NCBI RefSeq assembly: GCF_018613235.1
Contig: NZ_JAGGQP010000029.1
Location: 124,001 to 188,000 of the forward strand
Origin: Bacillus sp. ISL-41
GTDB taxonomy: Bacteria; Bacillota; Bacilli; Bacillales; Cytobacillaceae
Length of the DNA: 64,000 bases
Direction of reading: 5' to 3'
Below are positions 39,021 through 47,393 of this stretch, piece after piece. A model generated the notes under the pieces. The model did not search any database. It worked only from the letters and a program-made list of their open reading frames with translations, and was not told where the DNA came from. Numbering within the stretch: the stretch's first letter is position 1; each line of letters opens with the position of its first letter. The translations under genes and the position numbers were made by a program.

Positions 39021-39950
39021 CTACATTCCCCTGTTGTTCCTGACCATATCCTTATACTTGAAAAAGTCGCTCAGTGATTTATTGATCATTGCCACACTCA
39101 AGGCAGTCAATGCGAAAAACAGGATCGGTACATAGACAATCCACTCATATGCAAGCATAAAACGCTTGTTGAGACCAATCAATCCTGACCATTCATGTGT
39201 GACCGAGGACGGAGGACCCTCACCCGTGATCGTCCCTCCAAACAGAACTTGCAGGACGCCAAGGTGGATAAGGAGCGCCAGTACCTGCAAGAACTGCTGG
39301 CCAAACATCAAAATCCATTCTTCGTACAGCTGCGGAAGGACATGCTTGAAGTAAATATGCCGCTTGCTCCCGCCAAGCGTAATCGCCGATTCTATAAATT
39401 CTTCCTTCCAGACCCTGCGCTTTTGCTCGATCAGCTGGACGGTCAACGCCGGCAGCGCAATCACGACCAGAATGATAAACTCATAGACCACCCTGACCCA
39501 TAAAGGATGATGGAAGCCGTGGATTGTATACATGACAACTGTGACCAGCAGGAAGTAGGCAATCAGCGTCTGCGGGAAAAAGGATAATGGTTCCGAGACC
39601 GTTTTTACCAGATTGAAAATCCGATCCGGCAACCTGAATAGAAAATAACTCAACACAATTGATAAGAACATCCTTAAAAAAGCGACAATCAACACAATGC
39701 CAATTGAATATTTTGCCCCTTCTATTATCGTGTGGAGCATATCATAGCCATACATATCCGAGCCAAACAGAAAAACATCAAACGGCGGGTATGGCGGCGC
39801 TTTTTCCAGCGTCCCATCTTCATTGTAGATGAACTGTACCTGTCTTATTTTCCCGTCATTCACAACGGTGTTCCAAATGCTCAGGGTCAGCAGGAGCGTC
39901 AGAAAAGATACTCCAAATATGAATTTTTTCGTTTTCAGCAATCTGATCAT
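39021..39950 (-). CDS. ABC transporter permease, oligopeptide/nickel (DppC/AppC) type
   Basis: A 309-aa membrane protein with about six segments. The DppC-like N-terminal loop PPYPPFDVFLFGSDMYGYD recalls the FGTDxxGRD block, and the EAA-type loop ESAITLGGSKRHIYFKHVLPQL couples to an ATPase. It overlaps the other permease by 4 bp. No ATP-binding or solute-binding gene is nearby, so it either shares an ATPase encoded elsewhere or has diverged in function. Confidence 0.75.
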   Translation of the reverse strand: MIRLLKTKKFIFGVSFLTLLLTLSIWNTVVNDGKIRQVQFIYNEDGTLEKAPPYPPFDVFLFGSDMYGYDMLHTIIEGAKYSIGIVLIVAFLRMFLSIVLSYFLFRLPDRIFNLVKTVSEPLSFFPQTLIAYFLLVTVVMYTIHGFHHPLWVRVVYEFIILVVIALPALTVQLIEQKRRVWKEEFIESAITLGGSKRHIYFKHVLPQLYEEWILMFGQQFLQVLALLIHLGVLQVLFGGTITGEGPPSSVTHEWSGLIGLNKRFMLAYEWIVYVPILFFALTALSVAMINKSLSDFFKYKDMVRNNRGM

Positions 39951-40795
39951 ATCGATACCCTTCTAAAATCTATTAGTCTGTAAATCAGGAAAAAAGGCGT
40001 AAAGAACAGGATGCAGCTAAACACAAACAGCTCGACGGAAACATACTTGATATTGAACAGCATCAAACCATTCAGATTAAATATGTATTCGACCATGAAC
40101 AGCGTCGAGAGCATCATCCAGACAATCGTCTTGAAGTGCCCTTTCAAATCCTGGCTGATATTCCGGACCACGTGGACATTCAGCATGTAAAAATAGGACA
40201 GGCCTTTCGCTTTCGCTAATAAAATGTATTGTTTATCCAGCTCTTCAAAGATTTTAAGGACGATAATCTGCGTCAAAAAAAGAAAAGTCGGCAGGCTCAG
40301 GCTGATAAGCGGAAGCAGGACAGCCTGATGATCACTTCCGAGCGAGGTCGTCTGGACGAATTTCACCCCGTATGTTTTAAAAACCCAAACCACTGCAGCC
40401 TGCAACAGGAACATCCATAACACATCAGGGATGGAACGGATGATTTCTATGAAGCTGAGAATATAGTCTTTTTTCTTTTCAAAAAAGAGTACGATTAAAT
40501 AGGATAGCAGGAACGCCAGCGCTGTGGCAGCGAACAGAGCCATGCCCAATGTCTTCATCGAATAGAAGAAGCGGCCCAGCACTGCCGGCAGCATCTCGTG
40601 CCGGCCATCGTAAGTCAAATTGCTTAATGTGAAAATTTTAACGGCCAGATCGCTAATACTGTTAAAATAGCCTTCCGTGTCAAATGTCAAATCTCTTAGG
40701 AGGACGGGCAGGCTTCCAATGATAATAAACAGAAGCACGCCTGTTATGTACTGCAAAATAAATGCTATGAAACGCATTGCACTGCTTTTCACCAT
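39947..40795 (-). CDS. ABC transporter permease, oligopeptide/nickel (DppB/AppB) type
   Basis: A 282-aa membrane protein with six predicted segments and a recognisable EAA-type loop (DKQYILLAKAKGLSYFYMLNVHVVRNI). The family builds the channel of peptide or nickel importers together with a DppC-type partner, here the next gene. ATG at 40795 has GAGGGGA upstream. It has the divergent character of the whole operon: the usual glycine of the EAA loop is present, but sequence outside it is unlike standard DppB. Confidence 0.72.
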   Translation of the reverse strand: MVKSSAMRFIAFILQYITGVLLFIIIGSLPVLLRDLTFDTEGYFNSISDLAVKIFTLSNLTYDGRHEMLPAVLGRFFYSMKTLGMALFAATALAFLLSYLIVLFFEKKKDYILSFIEIIRSIPDVLWMFLLQAAVVWVFKTYGVKFVQTTSLGSDHQAVLLPLISLSLPTFLFLTQIIVLKIFEELDKQYILLAKAKGLSYFYMLNVHVVRNISQDLKGHFKTIVWMMLSTLFMVEYIFNLNGLMLFNIKYVSVELFVFSCILFFTPFFLIYRLIDFRRVSI

Positions 40796-40831
40796 GACGA
40801 ATCCCCTCAGCTCTACCATTAGTCCATAAAA

Positions 40832-41347
40832 TTATAGTTGACTTCTCTGTTTATTTCCAGTTTTTTCATTTCGGACACTTAAGTGGTAGAACACAATGGT
40901 CATCGTCTGCGATAGCAGGTAGATAGGGAACGACCAATACATTTTAAATCCCTTGTCGTAATGGAATAGGCCGACCTGGAGCCCAATCCATTCCAGCAGC
41001 ATCGAGAGCGCCGACCATAACAGGATATAGGGAATGATTTTAAGCTTCTTAATATTCCATTTAACATAAAAGTAGACAAAGAAATATCCATATGGACCAT
41101 ACATCACATAGCTCAGGAAATCGATGAACTGATAGGAAGAGTTGTCGTTGACGTCATAAAAATCCCATGGCTTGATTGAGATAGTATGATCGTAAAACAA
41201 GCCGATGTAGATCCCGAAAATATAGTACCCGACACTCTCCAGCTTGCTGAAAATTTTCGGGGTGAACCAGATCGCCAGATTCATGACGAGGATGCTGATG
41301 ATCACGAACCATTCATTCTCATTGAACGCAGAGTCATAAACTTTCAT
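40832..41347 (-). CDS. CBO0543-family membrane protein
   Basis: A 171-aa protein with four to five hydrophobic segments. The pattern DFLSYVMYGPYGYFFVYFYVKWN and WSALSMLLEWIGLQVGLFHYDKGFKMYWSFPIYLL resembles the family named CBO0543, whose function is unknown. It overlaps the upstream membrane gene by 14 bp and precedes the two ABC permeases by 36 bp, suggesting one operon. Confidence 0.65.
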   Translation of the reverse strand: MKVYDSAFNENEWFVIISILVMNLAIWFTPKIFSKLESVGYYIFGIYIGLFYDHTISIKPWDFYDVNDNSSYQFIDFLSYVMYGPYGYFFVYFYVKWNIKKLKIIPYILLWSALSMLLEWIGLQVGLFHYDKGFKMYWSFPIYLLSQTMTIVFYHLSVRNEKTGNKQRSQL

Positions 41348-41816
41348 TTTGGCGATTCTCCAATGTCTGTATGAATGATACCAGCTTCATAACACCTAAG
41401 GACGAGAGCAGGAAGCCGGCATTCAATAAAATCGTATAGAATAAGTTCCACTTGATATAGGTAAAGATATGAAATTGCACAGCAAGCTCATGCGTGCCAA
41501 CCATCACTGCCAGCGAGATTAAGAAGGTCACTGCTTTATAAAATGGCGAGCCGGCGCGCACATAATAATTCGCAAAAAGCACAGTGACCATCGGAGTAAG
41601 TACATCCCGGCAAAGGATCAAACAAATGAACAGCCAATAATCCTCGGTCATTTTTAAAAAGTGCCATTCCAGCGCCAAAAGCGTCACGCATTGGCGGGTA
41701 ATGATGGCAATTACCATAAAAACCAGCGCGTTCTGCAGGAAGTTCAGCGGCTTTTTTACATGATAAGCAAAATGCAGCATCAATATCGTAATCGTTATAT
41801 AAATCGAGAGAGCCAT
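41334..41816 (-). CDS. Small membrane protein of unknown function
   Basis: I do not recognise this 160-aa protein. It has four to five hydrophobic segments and few charged residues, consistent with an integral membrane protein. It is the first gene of an apparent four-gene membrane operon (this gene, the CBO0543-like gene and two ABC permeases). The 14-bp overlap with the next gene indicates coupled translation. Confidence 0.6.
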   Translation of the reverse strand: MALSIYITITILMLHFAYHVKKPLNFLQNALVFMVIAIITRQCVTLLALEWHFLKMTEDYWLFICLILCRDVLTPMVTVLFANYYVRAGSPFYKAVTFLISLAVMVGTHELAVQFHIFTYIKWNLFYTILLNAGFLLSSLGVMKLVSFIQTLENRQNESL

Positions 41817-41892
41817 AAAAACATCCTCAAATAAAATTCAGTTCATCATTCCTTACTTTGTCCATCTATGAGAATCCTAACCGTTTGAATTT

Positions 41893-41922
41893 GAATAAGC
41901 ATACAGCCGGAACTGTATGCTT
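41893..41922 (-). terminator. MATE gene terminator
   Basis: Minus-strand AAGCATACAG-TTCCGG-CTGTATGCTT followed by ATTC, 5 bp past the stop codon. The T-run is weak. Confidence 0.65.
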
Positions 41923-41926
41923 GTGG

Positions 41927-43369
41927 TCAATAATTATTGGCGCATGCGGACATATTTTCTTTTGTGGTTTGCGGGTGGCAGTGCGATTCTGGATCTGGTG
42001 CTTTTTCAAGAGCCATCCATTTCCCTCGTTTGAACTGGATAGCCAGGACAATGGCACGGAAAGCAATGTCGGCTCCAATCGCTATCCAGACGCCAGCAAG
42101 GCCCCAGCCGAGCTTGATTCCCAGGAGATAGACCAGCACCGTCCGGACAGCCCACATCCCGAATCCTGTCAGGTACATCGGGAACTTGGTGTTGTTCGCG
42201 CCCTGAAATGCGCCTGTCAGCACCATCAATACAGCAAGGAATGGCTGGAAAACTCCTGAGATTTTCAGTGCTGTACCAATGTTGTCGACAACCTGTTGAT
42301 CTTCTGTAAAAAAGCTGCCGGCCCAGTCGCCGAGGAAGAATAGCAGAGCACCGAGTACAGTCATCGAGCCGACTGTCAGGTAAGTTGATAATCTGGCATA
42401 GTGCTTAGCCTCATCAAGATTCCCGGCTCCGATTTGCTGGCCGACGAGGATTGTCGCAGCAGTCGCAAATCCATACCCGATCATATAAGAAAATACCTCT
42501 ACATTCCCGGCAATCTGGTGGGCGGCAAATGCATTTGTCCCGAGTGCAACCACGAAACCAAAGTAGACGATTTGCCCTGCGCGCATGACCAGCCTCTCCC
42601 CTGCTGCTGGAGCTCCAAGGGTTGTCAGTTCCATCAAATGAGTCTTGTCAATACTCCAGTAATCCTTCCGGAAGGTAAGTGTTTCTGTACGATTCACATA
42701 GTAAAATAACGCAATGCTGCCAATCAGTCTTGAGAATACCGTTGCCAATGCGGCTCCCATAATCCCCATTTCAGGTATGAACAAGAACCCGAAGATGAGA
42801 ACATAATCCAATACAGCATTGATAATATTGATGACAATACTGACCTTCATCGGTGATGTTGTGTCGCCTGCCCCACGGAGTATTGCGCTTAAAACAAACA
42901 TAAAGCTCATCACAATCGACGGAATTCCGACAATCCTGAAATAGAGAGCTCCTGCTTCGAGCACTTCGGCTTCTATACCCATAAGCTTCAGCAGCGGCTC
43001 AGCAAAAACCAATGTTATGATTCCTGTTAAAACACCAAAAATTGCAGCGAGGACAATGGATTGCTGTGAAATATGCCGGGCTTTTTCCGGCAGGTTCGCA
43101 CCAAGGAAGTTCGCAATCCTTACATTGGCCGCTACTCCGATGGCCATGAACAAAGCAAAATAAATAGCGAGGACCGCATTGGTTACCCCGACTGCAGAGA
43201 CTTCGGCTAAACCAATTTTTGAAACAAAGTAGGTGTCAACAAAACCGAGGATCGTCTGGAAAAAATTCTCGATAACCGCCGGGATTGCCAGCACAGTAAT
43301 GATTTTCAGCCGTCCTTTGTTTGTTTGCGGCATGCTGATTTTCCCTTCAATGACTTTATCCTTCAACAC
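41927..43369 (-). CDS. MATE family efflux transporter
   Basis: Cation-coupled multidrug exporter, about 480 aa with 12 membrane segments in two homologous halves. Typical sequences are AIPAVIENFFQTILGFVDTYFVSKIG at the N-terminus, AILRGAGDTTSPM after segment 5, and GAFQGANNTKFPMYLTGFGMW in the second half. The start is uncertain: the longest frame begins at TTG 43375, but GGGAGG fits GTG at 43369 or TTG at 43366. The substrate is unknown. Confidence 0.9.
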   Translation of the reverse strand: MLKDKVIEGKISMPQTNKGRLKIITVLAIPAVIENFFQTILGFVDTYFVSKIGLAEVSAVGVTNAVLAIYFALFMAIGVAANVRIANFLGANLPEKARHISQQSIVLAAIFGVLTGIITLVFAEPLLKLMGIEAEVLEAGALYFRIVGIPSIVMSFMFVLSAILRGAGDTTSPMKVSIVINIINAVLDYVLIFGFLFIPEMGIMGAALATVFSRLIGSIALFYYVNRTETLTFRKDYWSIDKTHLMELTTLGAPAAGERLVMRAGQIVYFGFVVALGTNAFAAHQIAGNVEVFSYMIGYGFATAATILVGQQIGAGNLDEAKHYARLSTYLTVGSMTVLGALLFFLGDWAGSFFTEDQQVVDNIGTALKISGVFQPFLAVLMVLTGAFQGANNTKFPMYLTGFGMWAVRTVLVYLLGIKLGWGLAGVWIAIGADIAFRAIVLAIQFKRGKWMALEKAPDPESHCHPQTTKENMSACANNY

Positions 43370-43394
43370 ATCCAACCTCCCTATCTAGGAACTA

Positions 43395-43422
43395 AAACAA
43401 AAGCACACTATGAAAGTGCGCA
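43395..43422 (-). terminator. Terminator after His-rich protein gene
   Basis: Minus-strand GCGCACT-TTCAT-AGTGTGC followed by TTTTGTTTT. Confidence 0.7.
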
Positions 43423-43439
43423 TTTGTTTTTAGCATGGC

Positions 43440-44324
43440 CTACTCCTGGACCTCTATGACAAAAGGAGCGGTATATAGTTTCTCTTTATACTTGAACTGT
43501 CCCCAAATCTTATACAATCCTTTACGAGGGAAACTTGTCATATACTCTACTTCTGGGCCTTTCGTGTACTCGTCAGCTGGATGGACATGAAGGAATTCTT
43601 TCATATCCTCGCTTACAATCACCACATGCCCAGCAGATCCAAGATAAGGCTCGAGTTCCGTAATTGGGCTGCCATCCCTATCGCTGAGTGCGAAAATCAG
43701 TTTTAGGTGCTCATTTACCTTTGCTTCCGGGAGGATAAGCTCAATTTCAAGGTCATCTACTCTCTTTTTCAGAACCTTATCAGCGTCTATTTCTTCATTG
43801 GATTCTGCTCCAGTCACGACAAGCTCATGCGATGCCAGCTGTTGATTCACCCCTTCAGGCAGAAAGTCTGCATACAGTTTATATCTCCCTGCTTTTGGGA
43901 AAGTCGTCTTAACCTGGAACCTGCCCTTTCCGAGATATGCAGGGTGAAGGTGCAGGAACACAGATAAATCCTTTTTGATTGCCAGGAGGTGCATCTCCTT
44001 TTCATGGACTACAGAGAACCCCTCGACAGCCTGGCCAGCTGTATCCTTGATTTCCAGGAGGATTTCCGCTTCCTTATTGGTTTCGATTGTCACAGGGTTT
44101 GAGATCCATTCGACCTGCACTTCCGCTGTTCTCTTCTCCCCTGCAAGCTGGCCGTGTCCCTCGTGGCCGGCATGGCCAGCTTGGGAATCTTGCGTACCGT
44201 GTCCAGGATGATGTCCATGATTTTCATCCATAGAACCGCCTGCCTGGATTTTGTCTCCATGTAAGCCGTCTTGCTGAGAGTGGCTATGGTGGCTGCCACT
44301 GCCATGTTCCGGGTCACGATTCAT
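43440..44324 (-). CDS. His-rich protein with YtkA-like beta domains
   Basis: A 294-aa protein. The first ~65 residues are extremely His/Gly-rich (SGSHHSHSQQ, ENHGHHPGHG, AGHAGHEGHG), a likely metal-binding tail. Two beta-sandwich repeats follow (~70-180 and ~185-292), each with a similar motif: HLLAIKKDLSVFLHLHP and HVVIVSEDMKEFLHVHP. These recall YtkA/CopC-like metal-handling domains. No signal peptide is visible. It lies beside a helical His/Met protein and a multicopper oxidase, so a role in copper handling is inferred. Confidence 0.6.
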   Translation of the reverse strand: MNRDPEHGSGSHHSHSQQDGLHGDKIQAGGSMDENHGHHPGHGTQDSQAGHAGHEGHGQLAGEKRTAEVQVEWISNPVTIETNKEAEILLEIKDTAGQAVEGFSVVHEKEMHLLAIKKDLSVFLHLHPAYLGKGRFQVKTTFPKAGRYKLYADFLPEGVNQQLASHELVVTGAESNEEIDADKVLKKRVDDLEIELILPEAKVNEHLKLIFALSDRDGSPITELEPYLGSAGHVVIVSEDMKEFLHVHPADEYTKGPEVEYMTSFPRKGLYKIWGQFKYKEKLYTAPFVIEVQE

Positions 44325-44348
44325 CTTCTCAACCTCCGTTTTGTAAAG

Positions 44349-44867
44349 TTATTCTTCCATCATATGGCTGAAATGATTCACTACCTTCTTTTGTTCTTCC
44401 GGTGTACCAAGAGGCGTTACATCTGCTTCATTTTCCTGAAGGTACTCTGTGATCATATTGAGGAGCTGCACTTGCTGGAGGGCCATTTCAATATGTGTTT
44501 GCTTGACTCTTGGATCCTTCATTTTTAATGCTGACACGAAATTATCTTTTGCCATCGCCTCTGTTGAAGCCTTGATTTCCATGGCGATATGCCTGTCCAT
44601 TTTCTGTGTTCCTCTCGTTGTGGTTTCTAATTGATCTTGCGGGACTTCATCGAAATCAGGCAGCTTCTCGAAGTCGCTTTTATCTGGATCAAGCATGTCC
44701 ATCATGATCCGCACATGGCTTCTCATGATTCCAACTTTTTTATTAAGCAGCTCTATTAATTTTTCATCCTTTGTTTCTTTTGCCAAAAGCTTTACTTTCA
44801 TGATCATGCCGTCATGGGCGGGTAAATGTGTCGTAATCAACCCTAAATCTGATGCTGGAAGTAACAT
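44349..44867 (-). CDS. Helical protein of unknown function (ferritin-like or CotF-like)
   Basis: A 172-aa, mainly alpha-helical acidic protein that I cannot assign firmly. Methionines and histidines cluster in two segments (HLPAHDGMIMKVKLLAKE and VGIMRSHVRIMMDMLDP), and the spacing suggests a four-helix bundle. Spore-coat CotF-type or ferritin-like proteins are alternatives. AAGGAGG precedes the ATG. It is 24 bp upstream of the His-rich protein gene and divergent from the multicopper oxidase. Confidence 0.5.
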   Translation of the reverse strand: MLLPASDLGLITTHLPAHDGMIMKVKLLAKETKDEKLIELLNKKVGIMRSHVRIMMDMLDPDKSDFEKLPDFDEVPQDQLETTTRGTQKMDRHIAMEIKASTEAMAKDNFVSALKMKDPRVKQTHIEMALQQVQLLNMITEYLQENEADVTPLGTPEEQKKVVNHFSHMMEE

Positions 44868-45074
44868 ATGATTTGCCTCCTTAATTTCCGTTGTCTCAAA
44901 TTACAACTACCACTTTCAGGGAAGCCTAAACTCCACAGAAAATGCATATTTAGCTGATAGGGTCTTTATTGTTTGCAATGGAAATTCGGCGCTTATAAAA
45001 TACTTTACGAGGTATATAAGGAAAAAATAAAGAAGCATCATAAAAGCGACCACAACTTCTAAGGAGGAGCAAAA

Positions 45075-46607
45075 TTGAAAAAGATACTCATAGCAGCAAT
45101 CATCATTCTTGTATTAGTCATAGCAGGCGGCTGGTTTTTCATGAGAAGCATGGGCGGTATGGGCGGAAATATGCCCGGCCAGGGCGGCGGCATGATGGAC
45201 GGCGGAGGTATGGGCATGGGCGATGGAGGCATGATGGGCGGCAACTCCAGTTCGGTTGAGGATATGCGGAATGATTCGCTGGCAGAAGGAGAAAAACCGC
45301 TGCCGATTCCTCCACTCCTTGAAGATGAGAATCCCGATCCTGGCAAAGCAGAATTCACTCTTATATCGCAAAAAGGGTCGATGGAGTTTTTAAAAGGTAA
45401 AGCAACAGACACGTTCGGCTACAATGGGGATTATTTAGGGCCGGTCATCCGCGTGAAGAAGGGTGACGATGTCTCCGTCAAGGTGAAAAATGAGCTGGAC
45501 GAGGCTACAACGCTTCACTGGCATGGACTAGAAGTGGATGGCGAGGATGACGGCGGTCCGCATAGCGGAATCCAGCCGGGTACCACATGGAATCCCGAGT
45601 TTACGATCGAGCAACACGCGGCGACATTATGGTACCACCCCCACCTGCTCCATAAAACAGGTGAACATGTATACAAGGGACTTGCCGGTTTATTTCTAAT
45701 CGATGATGAGGAAAGTGAGAAGCTTGATCTGCCTGACGAATATGGAGTGAATGATATTCCGCTCATAGTCCAGGATAAACAGCTCGATGAAAATGGCCAA
45801 TTTGAATATGATTTGAGTATGCATGATGTGATGATGGGCCTTCAGGGGGATACGATCATGGTCAATGGAGCCATCAACCCCTATGTAGAGGTTCCAAAAG
45901 GCAAAGTGCGTTTCCGGCTGCTGAATGGGTCGAATGCTCGTATCTATCAATTCGCTCTGAGCAACGGACAGGAATTTTACCAGATTGGGACAGACGGCGG
46001 GCTGTTGGAAGAACCGGTAAAGATGAATAGCCTAGTGTTGAGTTCGGCGGAGCGGGCAGAATTAATCGTCGATTTCTCAGGCTATGAAGAGGGAGAAAAC
46101 GTTGAACTCACCGACCAGGGAATGCCGTTTATGAAATTTATTGTGACCGGTGAGGAAAAAGGGCCAAAAGAGATCCCTTCCCAATTGGTTGATATTCCGG
46201 GAGTGGATGAATCAATGGCCTCCAGGACGAGGGAATTTGTCATGTCAGGAATGGGCCGAAATGTCACCATCAATGGCAAACAAATGGACATGGACCGCAT
46301 TGACGAGCAGCTCAAGCTTCATGATACAGAGATCTGGGAAATTTCAAACGAGGGAATGGGAATGATGGGCAACAACATGGGAATGGCCCACCCCTTCCAC
46401 GGACACGGCACCCAGTTCCTGATTCTTGACCGGGACGGCAATCCCCCGCCAGCCAACGAACGTGGCTGGAAGGATACAATTTTGGTCGAGCCAGGCGAAA
46501 AAGTGAGGGCAATCGCAACATTCGATCATAAAGGACTGTTCATGTACCACTGCCATATCCTCGAACATGAAGATGCCGGGATGATGGGACAGTTTAATGT
46601 GGAATAA
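45075..46607 (+). CDS. Multicopper oxidase (CueO/CotA-type)
   Basis: A 510-aa exported oxidase with all copper ligands: LHWHG (H148, H150), WYHPH (H188, H190), HPFHGHG near residue 440 and HCHILEHEDAGMM (H492, C493, H494, H498, axial M503). An N-terminal membrane segment is followed by a Gly/Met-rich stretch (residues ~24-56), and a Met-rich loop (GMGMMGNNMGM) precedes the third copper motif, as in copper-resistance oxidases. The start is TTG with AAGGAGG nine bases upstream. Divergent from the His-rich gene pair. Confidence 0.93.
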   Translation: MKKILIAAIIILVLVIAGGWFFMRSMGGMGGNMPGQGGGMMDGGGMGMGDGGMMGGNSSSVEDMRNDSLAEGEKPLPIPPLLEDENPDPGKAEFTLISQKGSMEFLKGKATDTFGYNGDYLGPVIRVKKGDDVSVKVKNELDEATTLHWHGLEVDGEDDGGPHSGIQPGTTWNPEFTIEQHAATLWYHPHLLHKTGEHVYKGLAGLFLIDDEESEKLDLPDEYGVNDIPLIVQDKQLDENGQFEYDLSMHDVMMGLQGDTIMVNGAINPYVEVPKGKVRFRLLNGSNARIYQFALSNGQEFYQIGTDGGLLEEPVKMNSLVLSSAERAELIVDFSGYEEGENVELTDQGMPFMKFIVTGEEKGPKEIPSQLVDIPGVDESMASRTREFVMSGMGRNVTINGKQMDMDRIDEQLKLHDTEIWEISNEGMGMMGNNMGMAHPFHGHGTQFLILDRDGNPPPANERGWKDTILVEPGEKVRAIATFDHKGLFMYHCHILEHEDAGMMGQFNVE

Positions 46608-46627
46608 TTCGCATACTACGTCTGAAT

Positions 46628-46735
46628 CCGGCATCATTTCGGGCACATTCATGGCTCAAAGACGAGACTTTGTCCGAACCCGGCATCACTTCGGTCAAAA
46701 TCATGAGAGAAACCCGAAAACCCATCAGAAATTGC
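46628..46735 (+). repeat. 52-bp-period intergenic repeat (family D)
   Basis: CCGGCATCATTTCGG at 46628 and CCGGCATCACTTCGG at 46680 are 52 bp apart, each followed 9-11 bp later by an ATTCATG/AATCATG element. A degenerate third unit (CCGAAAACCCATCA) follows. It is located directly after the multicopper oxidase stop codon and before its terminator. Confidence 0.6.
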
Positions 46736-46741
46736 TTTTAG

Positions 46742-46767
46742 CTCCGGTTTTGTACCGGAGTTTTTTT
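46742..46767 (+). terminator. Multicopper oxidase terminator
   Basis: CTCCGG-TTTTGTA-CCGGAG followed by seven T. Confidence 0.9.
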
Positions 46768-46941
46768 ATAATTGATTGTTGATTTCACAGTGTTTGAAAA
46801 ATAAACGGAAAAATTCCGCTTAAATTGGAAACGACCCTTGTTTTGAACTATACCCCGGATAGCGGACACTGATAAAATAGTGCCCCTATCCGGGGTTTTT
46901 TGTGTTTCAATAGATTTAATGAATATGGGCGGAGGATTATC

Positions 46942-47373
46942 ATGAGTAAGAATATTTATAATGAATTCCAAATTAAAGAGCTTGAGAAGAATCCTAATGT
47001 ACTGAGTGCTTCTGAAAGATCAATCTCATATAGTCCTGAATTTAAGCTAAAGGCAGTTAAGGATTACAAGAGTGGAAAAATACCATCGCAAATTTTTATT
47101 GAACAGGGCTTTGACCTAGACATGGTCGGTAAGGAACAACCCAAACGTTGTCTTAAGCGTTGGAGGGATTCTTATGAAAGGTTTGGAGAGGAAGGTTTCC
47201 TTACGGAACGCAGAGGCAAAGGAAGTACAGGACGCCCTTCTTCGAAGGAACTTTCTGTGGAAGAAAAATTACGAAAAGCTGAAGCAAGAATTAAATTCCT
47301 TGAGGCAGAGAATGACTTTCTAAAAAAGCTGGAAGAGCTAGAAAGGCAGGCGTTGAAGAAGAAACGATTTTAA
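46942..47373 (+). CDS. IS3-family transposase OrfA
   Basis: DNA-binding N-terminal part (143 aa): helix-turn-helix region SYSPEFKLKAVKDYKSGKIP, then a basic segment and a leucine-zipper-like coil (RIKFLEAENDFLKKLEELE). ATG at 46942 has GGAGGAT upstream. The heptamer A AAA AAG at 47322-47328 allows a -1 shift into the OrfB frame; alone, OrfA ends at 47373 and usually acts as a regulator of transposition. Confidence 0.9.
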   Translation: MSKNIYNEFQIKELEKNPNVLSASERSISYSPEFKLKAVKDYKSGKIPSQIFIEQGFDLDMVGKEQPKRCLKRWRDSYERFGEEGFLTERRGKGSTGRPSSKELSVEEKLRKAEARIKFLEAENDFLKKLEELERQALKKKRF

Positions 47374-47393
47374 CGGCAGATGAGAAATTTTCC

